Assembly: GCF_035046505.1 (NCBI RefSeq)
Contig: NC_089824.1
Coordinates: 33,484,274-33,548,273 of the forward strand
DNA length: 64,000 nt
Source of the DNA: Tiliqua scincoides
Taxonomy: Eukaryota; Chordata; Lepidosauria; Squamata; Scincidae
Direction of reading: 5' to 3'
In this document: positions 44,670 through 56,516 of the stretch, piece after piece
How the letters are laid out: each line of letters starts with the position of its first letter
Numbering within the stretch: the stretch's first letter is position 1
The notes under the pieces: model-generated
Told to the model about the DNA's origin: nothing
What the model saw: the letters and a program-made list of their open reading frames with translations, nothing else
Databases searched by the model: none
Program-made: the position numbers and the translations under genes

Positions 44670-44750
44670 ATAACAATTCTATGCACACTTTCTTGAAGTA
44701 AGCCAAACTGAACATATGGGACTTTGAAGTATTCATAGGATTGTGCTGTT
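44670..44750. mobile_element. Short palindromic MITE (~90 bp family)
   Basis: 'taacaattctatgcacactt' to 'tcataggattgtgctg'. Just upstream, 'agtcttgtggcaccctaaag' is a common reptile repeat fragment. 44011-44669 and 44751-45263 contain no gene. Confidence 0.6.
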
Positions 44751-45263
44751 TTCAAAGCAGAAGCTGTCCTGGACTAGAGCCCCACACATCAGATGTGTGG
44801 ACTGTAGTCCAGCAGCAGACTTCCCTGTAGATGAGGCAAAGGTCCATGGTAGCAGCCCCCCCCCATGGGCTGTCGCTGCCCTCCTTTGTGAAAATCCACC
44901 CCTCCATCTCACCTGAGGCTCACGGAGACTTGCATGACCTTAACACGCATTGGGGAAGTCTCTCTGAGGTTCCCTGACGCTTTAAACTGTGCTTCCAGAA
45001 AACCAGAAGTGCAGTTTCCGACCCCATCAGGAGCCTCAGACAGGCTTCTGCGGGTCCTAGTGGTTCACGCCTGGAGCGTTGGCCCCATCGGACCTAATGG
45101 TAGGTCCACAACTGCTGTAGTCCACTAAAAACTAATTTAATTATATATTTAAGCTAATTCTGCCCAACATTGTATATATGCAACAGGGAACAAATGTGTA
45201 CACCTGTGGGCCAAGCAAAAATGGGTTAATTAGATATAAACATATCACATTACTATTATTCCC

Positions 45264-45733
45264 CTGAGGGCTGAGGAATAAGAATAGGCCCTCAGTTTGG
45301 CTGTACTTGTCGTAAGAGGCGACTAAATAGCCACCGAGTAGATGGGACTCCTTAGCCTGGGAAGGCAGCTCATCTGAGAGAAGGAAAACTCTGATCCCAA
45401 ACCTCCACTGCCTTGTGGCTACATCCAGTTATGGAAAAGGCTTCAGGAGTCAACCTTGAGGCAAAATCCGGAGCCGGAGTCCCTGAGGCAGTTCATGGCT
45501 GAACACAGTCACGTTCTGGCAACTCCTGCGACGCCGCTGGAACCAACCGTATTGGCTTCTGCCTTTCCATTGGACCATTTTAGCGACGTGGAGAGGGGGG
45601 ATTTGCTGCATGGGTAACAGTCTATCCTCCATATCTACTTTACCCAGGCTTCGCGCACTGGAGAAGACACTCTGTTCCAGAACACTATTCAGAGCGCGAT
45701 ACCATAGTCTTCCGAGACTGAAGGATGCCAATA
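45264..45733 (+). repeat. ~470-bp retroposed repeat, copy 1
   Basis: Same order and about 95% the same as 56517-56985. Starts 'gagggctgaggaataagaat' and ends with the hairpin AGTCTTCCGAGACT and 'gaaggatgccaataag'. Possible flanking duplication ACTATTA at 45252-45258 and 45736-45742. Family not recognised. Confidence 0.75.
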
Positions 45734-45886
45734 AGACTATTAATGTCTTTTATTATTTTCAAAGCACCCCAGGTTGACCTAAAAGAAAATGATGCCTACA
45801 GCTACTTTGTGAAAGATCACAAGAACATGACGCAGACATAAGGAATGCAAAAGGAGCTGCTGAGTTGCAAAGCAATGCCTTGCCAG

Positions 45887-46030
45887 CAGTGGCATAGTTA
45901 GAGGGGTGCAAAGCACAAAGTTTTGCAGGCGCCTGAACGCACTGTGCTAACACCCCCTCCCTTTCGGAGCCATGCCAGGCGGTGGGAGCAAAACGGAGGT
46001 GTAGTTTCATACTGACACTGAAAGACTAAG
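45887..46030. mobile_element. hAT-like MITE fragment (CAGTGGCATAGC family)
   Basis: Left end CAGTGGCATAGTTAGAGG matches the terminus of the element at 62426-62762. The right end is not clear. Confidence 0.55.
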
Positions 46031-46084
46031 GAGCAATCTAACTTTTTTTTAAACCTGTACATATGAACAAACAAAACTGCACTA

Positions 46085-46235
46085 GATCAGTACTGTCTAC
46101 ATTGATTGACATCAGCTCTCCCAGTTTTCAGATGAGAGTCTTTCCCAGTCATACATACCTGGAGGTGCCAGGCATTGATCCTGGGACCTTCTGCATGCAA
46201 AGCATATAGTTGTACCATTGACTTATAGCCCCTAA
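46085..46235 (-). repeat. tRNA-derived SINE (minus)
   Basis: The minus strand contains 'gcatgcagaaggtcccagg' followed by 'atcaatgcctgg', the B-box region of a tRNA-derived SINE common in squamates, and the A-box region 'ataagtcaatggtacaac'. Then 'cacctccaggtatg' and 'ctgggaaagactctcatctg' follow as in the family. Confidence 0.75.
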
Positions 46236-46854
46236 ATAGTGCAGTCTTATCTTTAGAAACCTTGCTCCTTAGCATTGCTCCCTTCCTTTTCTCATGTTTA
46301 TATTAATCTAATATTCTTAGCCAGAGAAAGACTTCCCAGCTGTCATGTTTGGAAATATTCTGGGTTTCTAACATATAGTTTATTTTGCTTCACACTTGCC
46401 GGCTCTAGCCTTCCATTTTTCATTTCACTAAATTTGTTCCTGACTCTTATCTTGTTGCTGATACACTTGCTGACAACCTGTGTTACAGGTGTCTCGGGCC
46501 CAAGATGTATCATTTGGTATTGATTATTTATGACCTGGTATGTCTTTCTCTGCAAAAGATATACGATGCCTCGGGACCATCCATCCCACAGAGACAAGAG
46601 GCAAGACATGGCCAGAATGTTTTGTTGTGTATTCAGCCAAGGTTTTCAGATGGCTGGAAGAAATAAGGTCATTTTCACGCATATGTTTAACTGCTTCCTT
46701 CCTGGAAGAGGCAAAACACAAACACAGCAAAAACCACAAAGTGCTCAAAGGATCAGGTTGCAAGGATGTTATTCCTTTTCTGGTTGTAGAGAGGTCATTT
46801 CTTCCCCATTACTGAGAAAATAATGGGGAAAAACTAGTAATTGCCAGGGATGAG

Positions 46855-47005
46855 CACTCAACTTGGGTTGACTTGAGTCATACAAAAACACTGTTTTCAA
46901 CCACTCAAGTTGACTCAAGTTGTGGACATCACTGACCCTGTCTCGACTCAGAACTCAGGTCCAGTGACTCTAAAAATTAGTCCAGACTCAAATGACTTGA
47001 GATAG
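46855..47005. repeat. Cluster of degenerate ACTCAAGT palindromes
   Basis: About eight forms of 'gactcaagt'/'acttgagtc' in both orientations within 150 bp. May be the end of an unrecognised transposon. 46236-46854 has no gene. Confidence 0.5.
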
Positions 47006-48768
47006 GTACTCGATAGGTACTAGTGTATGTGTTCTTACTTTTTTCGCCACATCATGCTAAAGATGCTTGGGTCTCCCAAGGTCAGAGCAGTGACTGCCAA
47101 TTGGGGTAAGTCCAACATGCAGGCACCTGGGAGTGTGGAATAGGGGAGGGGAGAGTGTGTTTCAGCCAGAGGACGGGAGAGCAGGGAGGGGAGAGCAGGG
47201 CAGTTCAGGCAGTTCAGGCCTGGGAGGAGGTAGGCACAGCGAAGGAATTCTTTGCTGCATCTTAATCCCCCTCTCGGGCCTGAAAGCCTTACACACAGGA
47301 TCACCAGTTGTCATAACAGTAAAAGAGGACAAGGCACCCCAAAACATAGGACATCCAAGAAAAATGTAGGACATGACAAAACAAAAGCTAAAAACACTCA
47401 TCTATTGATTTCATGTGGTTAGTTTTTACACAATATTACTTATTGTTAAGTTTAAAATTATATTACCTATAATTTATTAATTACAAGAAGGCTATGCACT
47501 GCCTGCTTACAAGGAAAAGGAGAACATTTAAGTTTTTTTCCAGGACATGAGGCTAAAAAAGAGGGCACGTCCTTGAAAAAGAGGATGCTTACACAGGACT
47601 ACTTGGTTCTGCACCAGCAATTGAGCTGGTGCAGCTCTGGGTAGACCCATAGATGCTGCCAGGGCTCGACGTGGAATAAGGGAACAAATGTTTTCATACC
47701 TCAAGGAGACGTACCTGTCCCCAGGTCGATTTCTATTAAAAAAATAGGTTAAGAAACTATTTTGTGACTAGTACACAAGCATTTGGTAGCCAAACTTCAG
47801 AAGTTCTCATAGAGTCATAAATGTTGAGCATAATCCAGTCAAATCTCATTGACTTCATGGGAGAGGTTGGCTTGTGCTTAAATCTGTTTCACTGAAATCT
47901 CTTAACTTAGAGCTAGTTGACTTTGGCAGCATTGTGCACTATGTAAGGAAACATGTAGACCGAATTTTAATTGTCAGTGTCAGTATAAGCAATCTCTGAG
48001 TCACTTTCTAAGGCAAATTTACATGTCTCTTTTAAAAACAGGGATGATAGCACTTGATTTTACTTACCAGATCTGGCACTGATGGCCACCTCTGTCTATA
48101 CCAGGCTATAAATTAATCAACACTAATGTGTTGAACAATGGGTATTCCCAGGGGAAATTCAAAATTCCCCTACAACCTCCATCAGTAGTTAGTCATCCTT
48201 TTGCCTGTCTCCAAGGAAATTACATCACCAAAAACAAAAACTTTGCACCAAGAGAACTGTTCAATTGATTTTTAAATTGCAAGATGTCTAATAAGCTTGC
48301 ATAACCTATAATGATATTGACTTGGGATGACCTGAGTAAGACTTCTGAAATATGGTGTGGTCATCTGGTGGCTTCAATGAATCACCACAATGTGAGTCCT
48401 ACACCAAGCTATCATGTCTTCTGAGTGTTTAGCAACAAGTTTTTTGAAAAGTAATGCAGATTTACACATAATTCTTTTGCCTCTATTTTTATGGTATCTG
48501 GAATTATTGATGGCATGTTGCATGTTCCATTATAACATTAGCTAAAATCCAAAATCTTGGAGGTCTTGTTTATCTCATGCAGTTGAACAGGCTTTTGTTT
48601 TGTTTCAAGTTGAATTCATCACATATAAATGTTGTATTTTAGGTTTCCTATAGTTTTCTTATACAGGTGCCCGCCCCATATTCACAGATACTAAAGTACA
48701 GGTGTTTCTTGTTAACTAAGGAATATTCCTGCTTAGCTGAAGAACATGATGTGCAGGCAACTATCCTG
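47006..48768. other. Unassigned intergenic sequence
   Basis: 47330-47590 has repeated 'aggacat' and 'agaggac' blocks that look like a degraded repeat. 47595-47725 resembles the longer Harbinger-like relatives ('ctgcaccagcaattgagctgg'). No gene. Confidence 0.4.
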
Positions 48769-49125
48769 CAAGGCCGGCCCCAGGACCAATGGGCCCATGC
48801 GAGGCACTCGCGTGGGGCCTCCTACTCACCAGGCAGTCGCGGAAACTGCAGCCGCGAACAGCCAGATGCTTGTGGTGCTGCAAAGCATGGCGCCCAGAAA
48901 TAGTTGGTGGTGACATAACGTCACCACCAGCTACTTCCAGGAGACCCATTTCAGAGTCCCAGGGGAAGGTGACCAAGCCCACACTCCACTTGCCACACTG
49001 CCCTCCCAGGCTGCCAGATGCTGGCTGCAGCAGTGGAAGATTCACCTGCTGCCCCAGTGTGTGGTCCCCCAGAGAGCAGGGCCCAATGTCACGACATAGG
49101 CCACATAGCCCTAAGGCCGGCCCTG
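48769..49125. mobile_element. hAT MITE (GGCCGGCCC ends)
   Basis: Left CAAGGCCGGCCCC, right AAGGCCGGCCCTG; flanks CTATCCTG (48761-48768) and CCATCCTG (49126-49133) match at 7 of 8 positions. Overlapping open frames inside are not genes. Confidence 0.85.
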
Positions 49126-49394
49126 CCATCCTGCATGCAAGAGAGAGACTAAAAGAACATTAACAGGAGGTAGGACAGTTCAGTTAGTCTCCTCCACTTG
49201 GAGCTGGGCCTCCATACCTGGCAGGAGAGTGGCAGGAAGGTGTTCTTGGGCTGGGGAAAGAGGGGAGGGATGAAACTGGGTGGCGGGAGGGTGGTCAGAG
49301 TGCAGTTTAGGCCTGGGAGAGTGAGGGGACAGCAGCAAAGGGTGGCACCAAATGTTAAGCCCCCTTCCCAAGCCATGGAGCCTGACACAGATCT

Positions 49395-49595
49395 CCTCAG
49401 TTCTGCACCAGCTAAATAGCTGGCGCAGCTCCAAGAAGACCCATTGGGGTCACCAGAGCTCTATAGAGGGTAAGGGAACTGATGTTCCCTTACCTCATGA
49501 GACCTCTGGCTGCTTCTCTGGTCCCTCAGTATACAGCAGTGGCTGTTTCGGCACTGCTGTACTGCACAGCACCAGAAGAGCATCGGATTGGGCCC
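49395..49595. mobile_element. Harbinger-like non-autonomous element, right part
   Basis: Ends GATTGGGCCC followed by TAA. The interior 'gggtaagggaactgatgttccc' matches the MITE family, but the left part 'ctgcaccagctaaatagctgg' is of the longer type. The left border may extend further into 49134-49394, which otherwise holds no feature. Confidence 0.55.
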
Positions 49596-49596
49596 T

Positions 49597-49745
49597 AAGA
49601 ATACTTATATACTGCTTTTCAACAACAGGAGTTCACAAAATGGTTTACATAGTAAAATAAATCAATAAATGGCTCCCTGACTTCAAAGGGCTCACAACCT
49701 TTAAAAAAATACAGAAGAAACACCAGCAACAGCCACTGGAAAAGG
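49597..49745. repeat. Mid-repetitive 3' tail fragment
   Basis: 'cttatatactgcttttcaac', 'agttcacaaaatggtttac' and 'aaagggctcacaacc': same kind as 41636-41760 and more complete. LINE-tail origin likely, family unknown. 49746-50564 has no gene. Confidence 0.5.
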
Positions 49746-50564
49746 TAATGTCATGGAAGCTGATTATTCTGGGAAAGCCCCACTGATATCATAAGGGGCA
49801 CTTCCAGGTGAGGACTGCCACACCTTTCATTCACTCTGCGTTGGCAGTGGGGGGGGGTTTCAAATGATGTCATCATCCACCTATTGTGCACGTATCTTTT
49901 AAAATACTGTAGTTGCATTTAATGCAGAAAATGTGCCTTTTGCTGGGGACAGCAGCGCAATGACTGTTGTTACTGCTACCATTCCATCTTTCTGGAGAGG
50001 CTCACACCCAGATATAGCAGACTGCAATAGCAACAGTAGCTGCAAAGGGGGGAAGATCAGTCCACTGTATTTCAAAATCGTGCTGTTTCCACCACATGGC
50101 GGAGGGATTACTGCAGTTCTGAAAGTGACTGCAGGTGGAAAAGTAATTGCTGGCTGGCACTACCAGACATACATCTGGAAATGCACAAGGACTTCTTCAG
50201 CCTTTTGCAGCCTGAAACTTTGACAATATAAAAAATATGAGATACTTCAGAAAGAGTTGTCGTAATCACAGACTGCTATTCATCCACTGCCATAAGCCCT
50301 TCTAAATCTCAATTACCTTTTTGTGGAATATCTAACAATGTGCAATCAAGTCTTCTAAGTCTTCTTAAGTGCCAACATAAATGATGCTGGATCAGCCTAT
50401 GGGGAATTCAGGCAAATCAACTGAAAAATCGATGGGACTTGCTTCCAAACAACTGTGTTCAGAGACAGGGTGTGGGGCTATATGTCGCTGAACATCTGTC
50501 AACACATCAAACTCTTTCATTGCCGCTTAGAGAAACATGGGGATTTATCTGAACTAAACTAAGC

Positions 50565-50933
50565 CAGTGGTTCTCAAACTTTTAGCACCAGGGCCCACTT
50601 TTTAGAATAAGAATCTGTCAGGACCCATCAGAAGTGATGCCATGACCGGAAGTGACATCAGCAAGCAGAAAATTTTTTAACAATCCTAGGCTGTAATCCT
50701 ACCCACACTTACCCAGGAGTAAGTCCCATTCACTATCATTGTTAAAAGAATATACATAGTAGCCTGTTAAAAGTGCAGATCTTTAACATTTCCCCAAATG
50801 CAATCATATCCCATGGTAGCATCAAGTCTAATACTGTATATTAAAAAATTAAATATTGAAATGAATGGGGACCCATCTGAAATTGGCTTGTGACCTACCT
50901 AGTGGGTCCCGACCCACAGTTTGAGAAACATTT
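50565..50933. mobile_element. hAT MITE (CAGTGGTTCTCAAAC family)
   Basis: Left CAGTGGTTCTCAAAC, right CAGTTTGAGAAACATTT; flanks AACTAAGC and ATCTGAGC match at 6 of 8 positions. It serves as the empty-site reference for the nested MITE at 5556-5732. It contains a stretch like the short palindromic MITE arm ('cacacttacccaggagtaag'). Confidence 0.82.
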
Positions 50934-51121
50934 ATCTGAGCCAATGTAACAAAGCAAATCATTCATTAATCCATGCCGTATTTTATAGGCGGAATCTCAG
51001 GTTTCACAAAGAAATGAAGAAAGTCCAGTGTGAAAATAAATGGAAGACACCAAACCGTGGCAAACAGAAGACTTTTACTTGCCCTCATTCAGGCACATCC
51101 CTTCTGCTTTCTAAATCGACC

Positions 51122-51300
51122 CATAGGAAGCTGCCTTTATAGCAAGTCAGATTCTTGACCCATTTAGCACACTTTTATTGGCACTGACTGGCAGTCTAGA
51201 ATTTGAAGAATTTTTCTCTGCCCTATCTGGAGATTAAACTTGGGAGCTTCTGTGTATCAAGCAGTTGCTCTTCTATGGAACTACAGTTCCTCTCAAATTT
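51122..51300 (-). repeat. tRNA-derived SINE (minus)
   Basis: On the plus strand 'aggaagctgcctttatag' is the reversed 3' end, followed by 'gactggcagtctag' and 'ctatctggagattaaacttg'. This is the family of 46085-46235 with the 3' half kept. Diverged. Confidence 0.75.
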
Positions 51301-51474
51301 AACTGAGCTAATTTGCTGCAATCAAGGAAAAACCCATTGCCAGGTCAAAGGGAAATAAACCCTTTGCCTATTTATACATATACAAAGATCATCAGTTTAG
51401 TTTCTCAGTTCTTGCCATTTAGTTATGCTAGGTTTTGACATTCATGGGCAGAGGGGGGGCGCGTAGTGCCAAGC

Positions 51475-52265
51475 AAAGATGAAATTGAAACCCCCTGATT
51501 TCCAAAGAGTGAACTTCTTAAAACTGAGGAGGCTAGTTAGAAAAGCTGAAAGAGAAAGTAAAAAGGGTCATGCCTGTTAAGAGTGCATGGAGGTTGTTTA
51601 AAACAATACTGTAACAGAGGCCCTGCTGGAATGTATACCTCAAAGGAGGAAGGTGCTCTACAATGTCCAGGAGGATGCCAGCATGGCTAACAAGCAGAGA
51701 GGCTATAAAGGCCAAGGAAGCTTCTTTCTGTAAATAGAAGTCTTGCCTTAATTAGGAGAATTAAAAAAAAAAAAACTTTGGCAAAAGAAATGTTAAAAGT
51801 CAGGAGGAACTTTGAGGAACAGGAAAGACTTTGAGGAACATATGGCCAGCAACATTAAGGGAACTAATAAGTGCTTTTTCAAATACGTTAAAAAAACAGT
51901 TGGCCTACTGGATGGTGGGGGGTGGGGAATAAAAGGGGATCAGGGTATTTCACGTAAATTAAATGAGTTCATAGAATCATAGAATCATAGAGTTGGAAGG
52001 GACCTAATAGGTCATCTAGTCCAACCCCCTACCTTAGGCAGAAAATCCTCTTAAGCATCTCCAACAGGTGCTTGTCGAGCCTCTGCTTGAATATCTCTAG
52101 TGAGGGAGAGTCCACCACCTCTCTCAGCAATCTGTTCCACTGCCAAACCGCCCTGACCATCAGGAATTTTTTCATCTTTTCAGTTATTTACATCTATCTT
52201 CATGACAGAAGAGCTCAGGCAGATACCACTACCTGAAGAGCCCCCCTACCCACAGAAGGATGACT
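51475..52265 (+). mobile_element. Old CR1 LINE fragment (plus)
   Basis: Follows the linker region of CR1 ORF2 ('aggaggctagttagaaaagc', 'ccagcatggctaacaagcag', 'atggccagcaacattaaggg') to the 'gcagataccactacctg' segment, with many indels and stops. Interrupted by an antisense CR1 end at about 51970-52180. Confidence 0.88.
51970..52180 (-). mobile_element. CR1 3' end of another subfamily (minus), nested
   Basis: Starts with the tail 'atagaatcatagaatcatag' followed by 'agttggaagggacc' and 'gtcatctagtccaaccccct', the classic amniote CR1 3' end in reverse. The tail unit ATAGAATC differs from the TTCTTATG tail of the young copies. Confidence 0.9.
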
Positions 52266-52275
52266 AAAGAATGAA

Positions 52276-52443
52276 GGGCCCAATCCTATCCAACTTTCCA
52301 GAGCCAGTGCAGCCACAAAACAGCCCTGAGATAAGGAAGGAAGCCTTGAGGAAGCGTCCATGATGGCCTCGCACTGCAGGATGGAGCACATGCTTTGTTG
52401 GCACGGTTGCACCAGTGCTGGAAAGTTGGATAGGATTGGATCC
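52276..52443. mobile_element. Harbinger-like MITE (GGGCCCAATCC family)
   Basis: GGGCCCAATCCTATCCAAC to GTTGGATAGGATTGGATCC, followed by TAA (left flank GAA). Inserted just past the old CR1. Confidence 0.8.
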
Positions 52444-54189
52444 TAAGTCAAATAGCAGCTAAGACAGAGCATTTCTGAACATATTCAGAAAGTTTCAGTG
52501 CTCTTATCTTGGATGAATATTCTGTGACCTAAGAGGTATGTAATTCAGGCAATATGTATGAGCCATAATGTATGTGATTCATATTTTGTGTACTTTCCTC
52601 ACTTATTTTTGCTATTGTTATCTGAAATTTGTGTCATAGGTATGCCCAGCTGGATATGTATAGAAATCTGAGATTTCTGAAATGAGGTCTTGCAAGGGGT
52701 CACAGGATGACCCCTAGTGGTGTCATGAGCTTGTCAACACTTGAAAAATAGGTGGGCGGGGGTGATCTGACATTGACGCCACAGACTGCTTTTGAAAGTT
52801 TGCCTAGTTTCAAAACTGGCTTTTCCCCATGACGTGTCGACAGCAGTGTTCAAGAAAACTAGCTCAAAAGTCATTTGGGCACACAGAATTAGTTGCACAG
52901 TATTTTTTTATCCAGCCTATATGTCTTCTTAATACTTTTGTGAAACCTGGATCTGGTAGGTCAGTATGTCATTCTCAGAAAGCCTCTGGATAGAAGGGAA
53001 AGCTCCCTGTATTGACATGCTGAACTACAAGATAGCAGAAGGAATGCTCTGCCTTGAATGGGTGACTGTTAAGCAGTATCAGTGGGTCATTCTCAGACAT
53101 ATTTGCTGGCAATTATTTTGTATGCACATTCCTTCCTTAGTCATATGTGTTGCAGTAAATAATACGAAAAACCACATTTTACTGTGAACAATGTGCAAAA
53201 CAAGGAACATCCCCTTCAGTACTCCAGTGTGCAATCCCTTCCAGATTATGTGTCATGGCATCACTATGAAGAAATGAATGACCAAGAAGCTATTTGAATC
53301 TTGGCAATGAAAAAAGGAAAAAAGACCATAGTGTTGATGTCATTATTCTTGTAATGAAGATCAACCAAAAGCTACAGACTTGCAGTAGAATTGTCAGGAG
53401 ACAGGAATCAACCCAGAATTACGCATCTTCTCATATGATTTGAAATAATTGTCAGCCAATCAGCCTGTTTAGGAAACTACTGCAAATTGTAATTTAGGAG
53501 CCTAATGTGTGTGTGTGTGGTTTTTTTAAAATTTACAGTGTATTGCTCTATGTAAACACAGGCATCAATTTGGCAAATATTTATGCAGCGTAATCTTACT
53601 GATTACTGTAGACAACTTGGAATCTGCTTGATGTTTCTGGTTCCACCAGGGCCTAGGAGAGGGGGGTAAAGGGGGTAATTTGTACCCGGGCCCAGGGTCT
53701 GAAAGGGGGCACGGGAGCTAGAGGAGAGGGCCTGGAGCGATACAGTCTCTTGAGAGCTCAGCAGACTGCTGCACGGGAGACAGGATGCTGACGCTAGCTT
53801 CGACCAACTGGACTCCAAGTCCCTGAAGGCAAAGCAGCAGACTACAGCCTACTGGGCCTGCGCCCCTCCCTCAGAGCTTAGTGGTGGCTTAGAGCAGGAG
53901 CACTGCTGCTTTGCCTAGTGGAACTCAGAGGCAAGTTCATCCCAGGCAATGCCAGCACTCAGCAGCAGGCTCTGGGAACTGGCCTCCAACTCCCACAAGG
54001 CAAAGAGGCAGCGCCACCTACTGGGCTTGGACACTAGTGCATGAGGCAGACCTGTGCTCTGAGCTGTAAGAGAGGGGCTGAGATCTGTTCTTGTGGCTTG
54101 CTGGCATCCTAAATATTCCCTCAACATTTTCAACATCTGAAAAAAAATTTTGTGGCTTTTCTTCTCTTCAGTCTGGTCTGTCTCTAAAA
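52444..54189. other. Unassigned intergenic sequence
   Basis: 53640-53830 begins with G-rich sequence 'aggggggtaaagggggtaa' and may be the end of a further non-autonomous transposon. The rest holds only short open frames. No gene. Confidence 0.4.
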
Positions 54190-54850
54190 TGTCTTATTCT
54201 CATAAATCAGGAGGCCAGAAAAGAAAAGAAAAAAAAGAACGAGATGAAACTCATGGAAGGGGTCAACAAACACTATTTTGGTTTAGGTGAGGTGCAGAGT
54301 TCTCCATTGAGCTCACCTGTAGAATTGGAACAAGAAGAAGATGTTGAAAGCCTTATCCCCAAATTGATTTGGGTGCTTCTGCACAGAGTTTGGATAAAGA
54401 GGCAGATGCAAAAAAGGAAAATGAAAAACAGAAAGAAATAGACATACAGATGCATGTGAAAGTGAATTTGGAAGGAGAGAGGAGTGATCATAATGTAAAC
54501 CTTGACACTGGATATATCACAACTGAGTTTCCACCTCAAAAGGGAATAGAAAAGCATGTTATGAATGGAACATTTACCATCAGTGCATAAAGCAATTTTG
54601 GAACTGCACAATTAAAACCATTAGATCTGTTGAACTTGTGAACAGAGTACAGACTAGGTGACCTGTTTCCAAATGTTTGTATTAGTTTAAGAATATTGTT
54701 AACAATTCCAGCAACAGTAGCTTCTGCAGAGCTGTGATTTAGCAAACTAAAGCGAATTAAGAATTATTTAAGATCTACAATGTCTCAGGGACGTCTTGTG
54801 GATTTGGCCAGGCTAAGTATCAAATCAAGTGTTGCCAGAACAATTAATTT
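54190..54850 (+). pseudogene. hAT-superfamily (ZMYM1-like) transposase remnant
   Basis: Two recognisable ends of one hAT-type protein in one orientation. The N-terminal part from ATG at 54190 reads MSYSHKSGGQKRKEKKERDE, the basic opening typical of ZMYM1/hAT-like proteins, then stops. A second open stretch 54369-54590 is of unclear match. At 54660-54830 the hAT dimerisation domain is visible: DLFPNVCISLRILLTIP, TVASAE and then, after a TGA at 54735-54737, FSKLKRIKNYLRSTMSQG and RLVDLARLSIKSS. Family members read AERSFSKLK at the stop. Most of the catalytic core is missing. Dead; whether it came from the DNA transposon or a retrocopy is open. Confidence 0.75.
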
Positions 54851-54919
54851 CCATGTTGTGATTCAAAACTTTTCACAAAAAAGGCCAGGAAAGTTCTTTT
54901 TGCAAAGTAAATACTAAAG

Positions 54920-55012
54920 CTACAATTCTATACGCATGTTCCTGGGAGTAAGCCTTATTGAACACAAGGAGGCTTACTTACGAGTAGACATGAATAGGAT
55001 TGCACTGTAAGT
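54920..55012. mobile_element. Short palindromic MITE (~90 bp family)
   Basis: 'agctacaattctatacgcatg' to 'catgaataggattgcactgta' with 'ctgggagtaagcc' inside. Good copy. 54851-54919 has nothing further. Confidence 0.75.
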
Positions 55013-55149
55013 TTCTTAATAATAGTTATGTCTTCTGATGATGATATCTGCATATTAATATAAAATGATGTTTCAATGTGAATTCTTATCTGTAGTGTTC
55101 TTTCTCATCTGCATTATAGCGTAAACAAATATGTTCAAATGTGCTTTGT

Positions 55150-55450
55150 TATAATCTTTTATTTATTAATATTTATTATACTTATCGACCCCCGTTGCTG
55201 CCCTCCGCCCTCGTTGACCCCTCCCCCTTTGGGAAGGGGCCCAAAAGAAACTTTGTACCCCCTGCCAAAATTCCTCTCAGTGGCCCCAGGTTCCACTTCC
55301 TTGCTAATTTCTTGTGGTCGAGGAATGAAGTTTTACCTACAAGTAGTGGCTGGAAATAAATCCAGATTGTCTATGTGCTGCAATCCTTATACAGCTGCCT
55401 TGGGTGCCCTTTGGCGAGAAAGGCGGAATACAAATATAATAAATAAATAA
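55150..55450. repeat. C-rich block and LINE-type 3' tail
   Basis: 55376-55450 ('gctgccttgggtgccctttgg', 'gagaaaggcggaatacaaat', AATAAATAAATAA) is a common LINE/SINE 3' end in reptiles. 55190-55300 is C/T-rich and may belong to the G-rich-ended family near 53640. Confidence 0.5.
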
Positions 55451-56516
55451 TCATTCTGGTGATTTTTCTTCCTTGTTGTACTTCGCTTTCTACAGAGACG
55501 TTTGAAAACATGGACTCTTCTAACGGCTGTCGTTAAAGCTCTAATGTCCTCAGCTTTAACCCATGTAATTTTGATTCAGCACTCCTTCCGCTCCCAGATG
55601 TATAAACCACACATGTGGTTACTCTGCGCTGACAAAATGACTCTGCTGAAACAGAGCAGAAAGCTTTCAAATATTTGACCAGGATACAGCAGAAATGGCT
55701 CATGTAGTGAAATGTGTTTACATTTCTCTGGCTGCCACCCTCTATATTCACCCTTGTCTTGGCCCAAATAGGCTGAGTTTTGAGTATAAAGATTTCCAAG
55801 CAGATTGGAAGCATATATCAATTGACTCAAACGAAGCGGGGTGGGGGGAACATAGAGATTGTGACAAATCCATCATTTTGGAACGCTTCAACATTTGTGA
55901 CAGGGTTTCTGCAATTAAAGAATATTTCCTGAGAAGAGGAAACTGCTATCTCAGAGTGCTTTCAAATAGCTAAATTAGAGGTCTGGGGGGAATGGAGAAT
56001 GTCCACCCGTTATCTGGATAATAACAAATCTCTTTGGCAGATGGTGCAGCTTGCAGAACAGTAATGAAGGAAAGGGTGATTATATCTCTCCTTTGCACTG
56101 CTCTTTTGGGCAATTATCAAGAATAAATACCTTGGAAGAAACAGGTTTATGCCATGATTCAATTTAATACTCCAAGATCATATTTTAATCTCAATTAATT
56201 TGTTGAGCATCCAGAGGTATGGGCAGCAAACAGATGAAGTTATCCCTAAATTCTATTTCTGGGAACATGTGGAGACTATTCCTTTATTTCCTGAAATCTG
56301 TGTCAAGAGATTTTTTTTCCCCTTCCCACTTAAATTGTATTATTAAAAGGGCATTTGGATATGTTACCAACTCATTAAGATCCCCCCAAAAATATTGTTT
56401 GTGTGCCAAACATGGACAGCATGCATCTTCTGCAGCTCTAGGAAGGTAGCTGTTCTAATTTGTTTTGTTTTTTAAATTTGCCCATGTCTAATATTTTGTC
56501 TAATATTTGTTTATCT
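55451..56516. other. Non-repetitive sequence, no gene seen
   Basis: No transposon signature by eye. Short open frames (for example 55695-55973) have no known relatives. The lack of repeats in a window this dense makes it a candidate for selected non-coding DNA. Confidence 0.35.

Noticed and set aside
45450-45731. 93-codon minus-strand frame recurring in the ~470-bp repeat
   Set aside because: It is interrupted or altered in the other copies and shows no protein family; the repeat appears non-coding.
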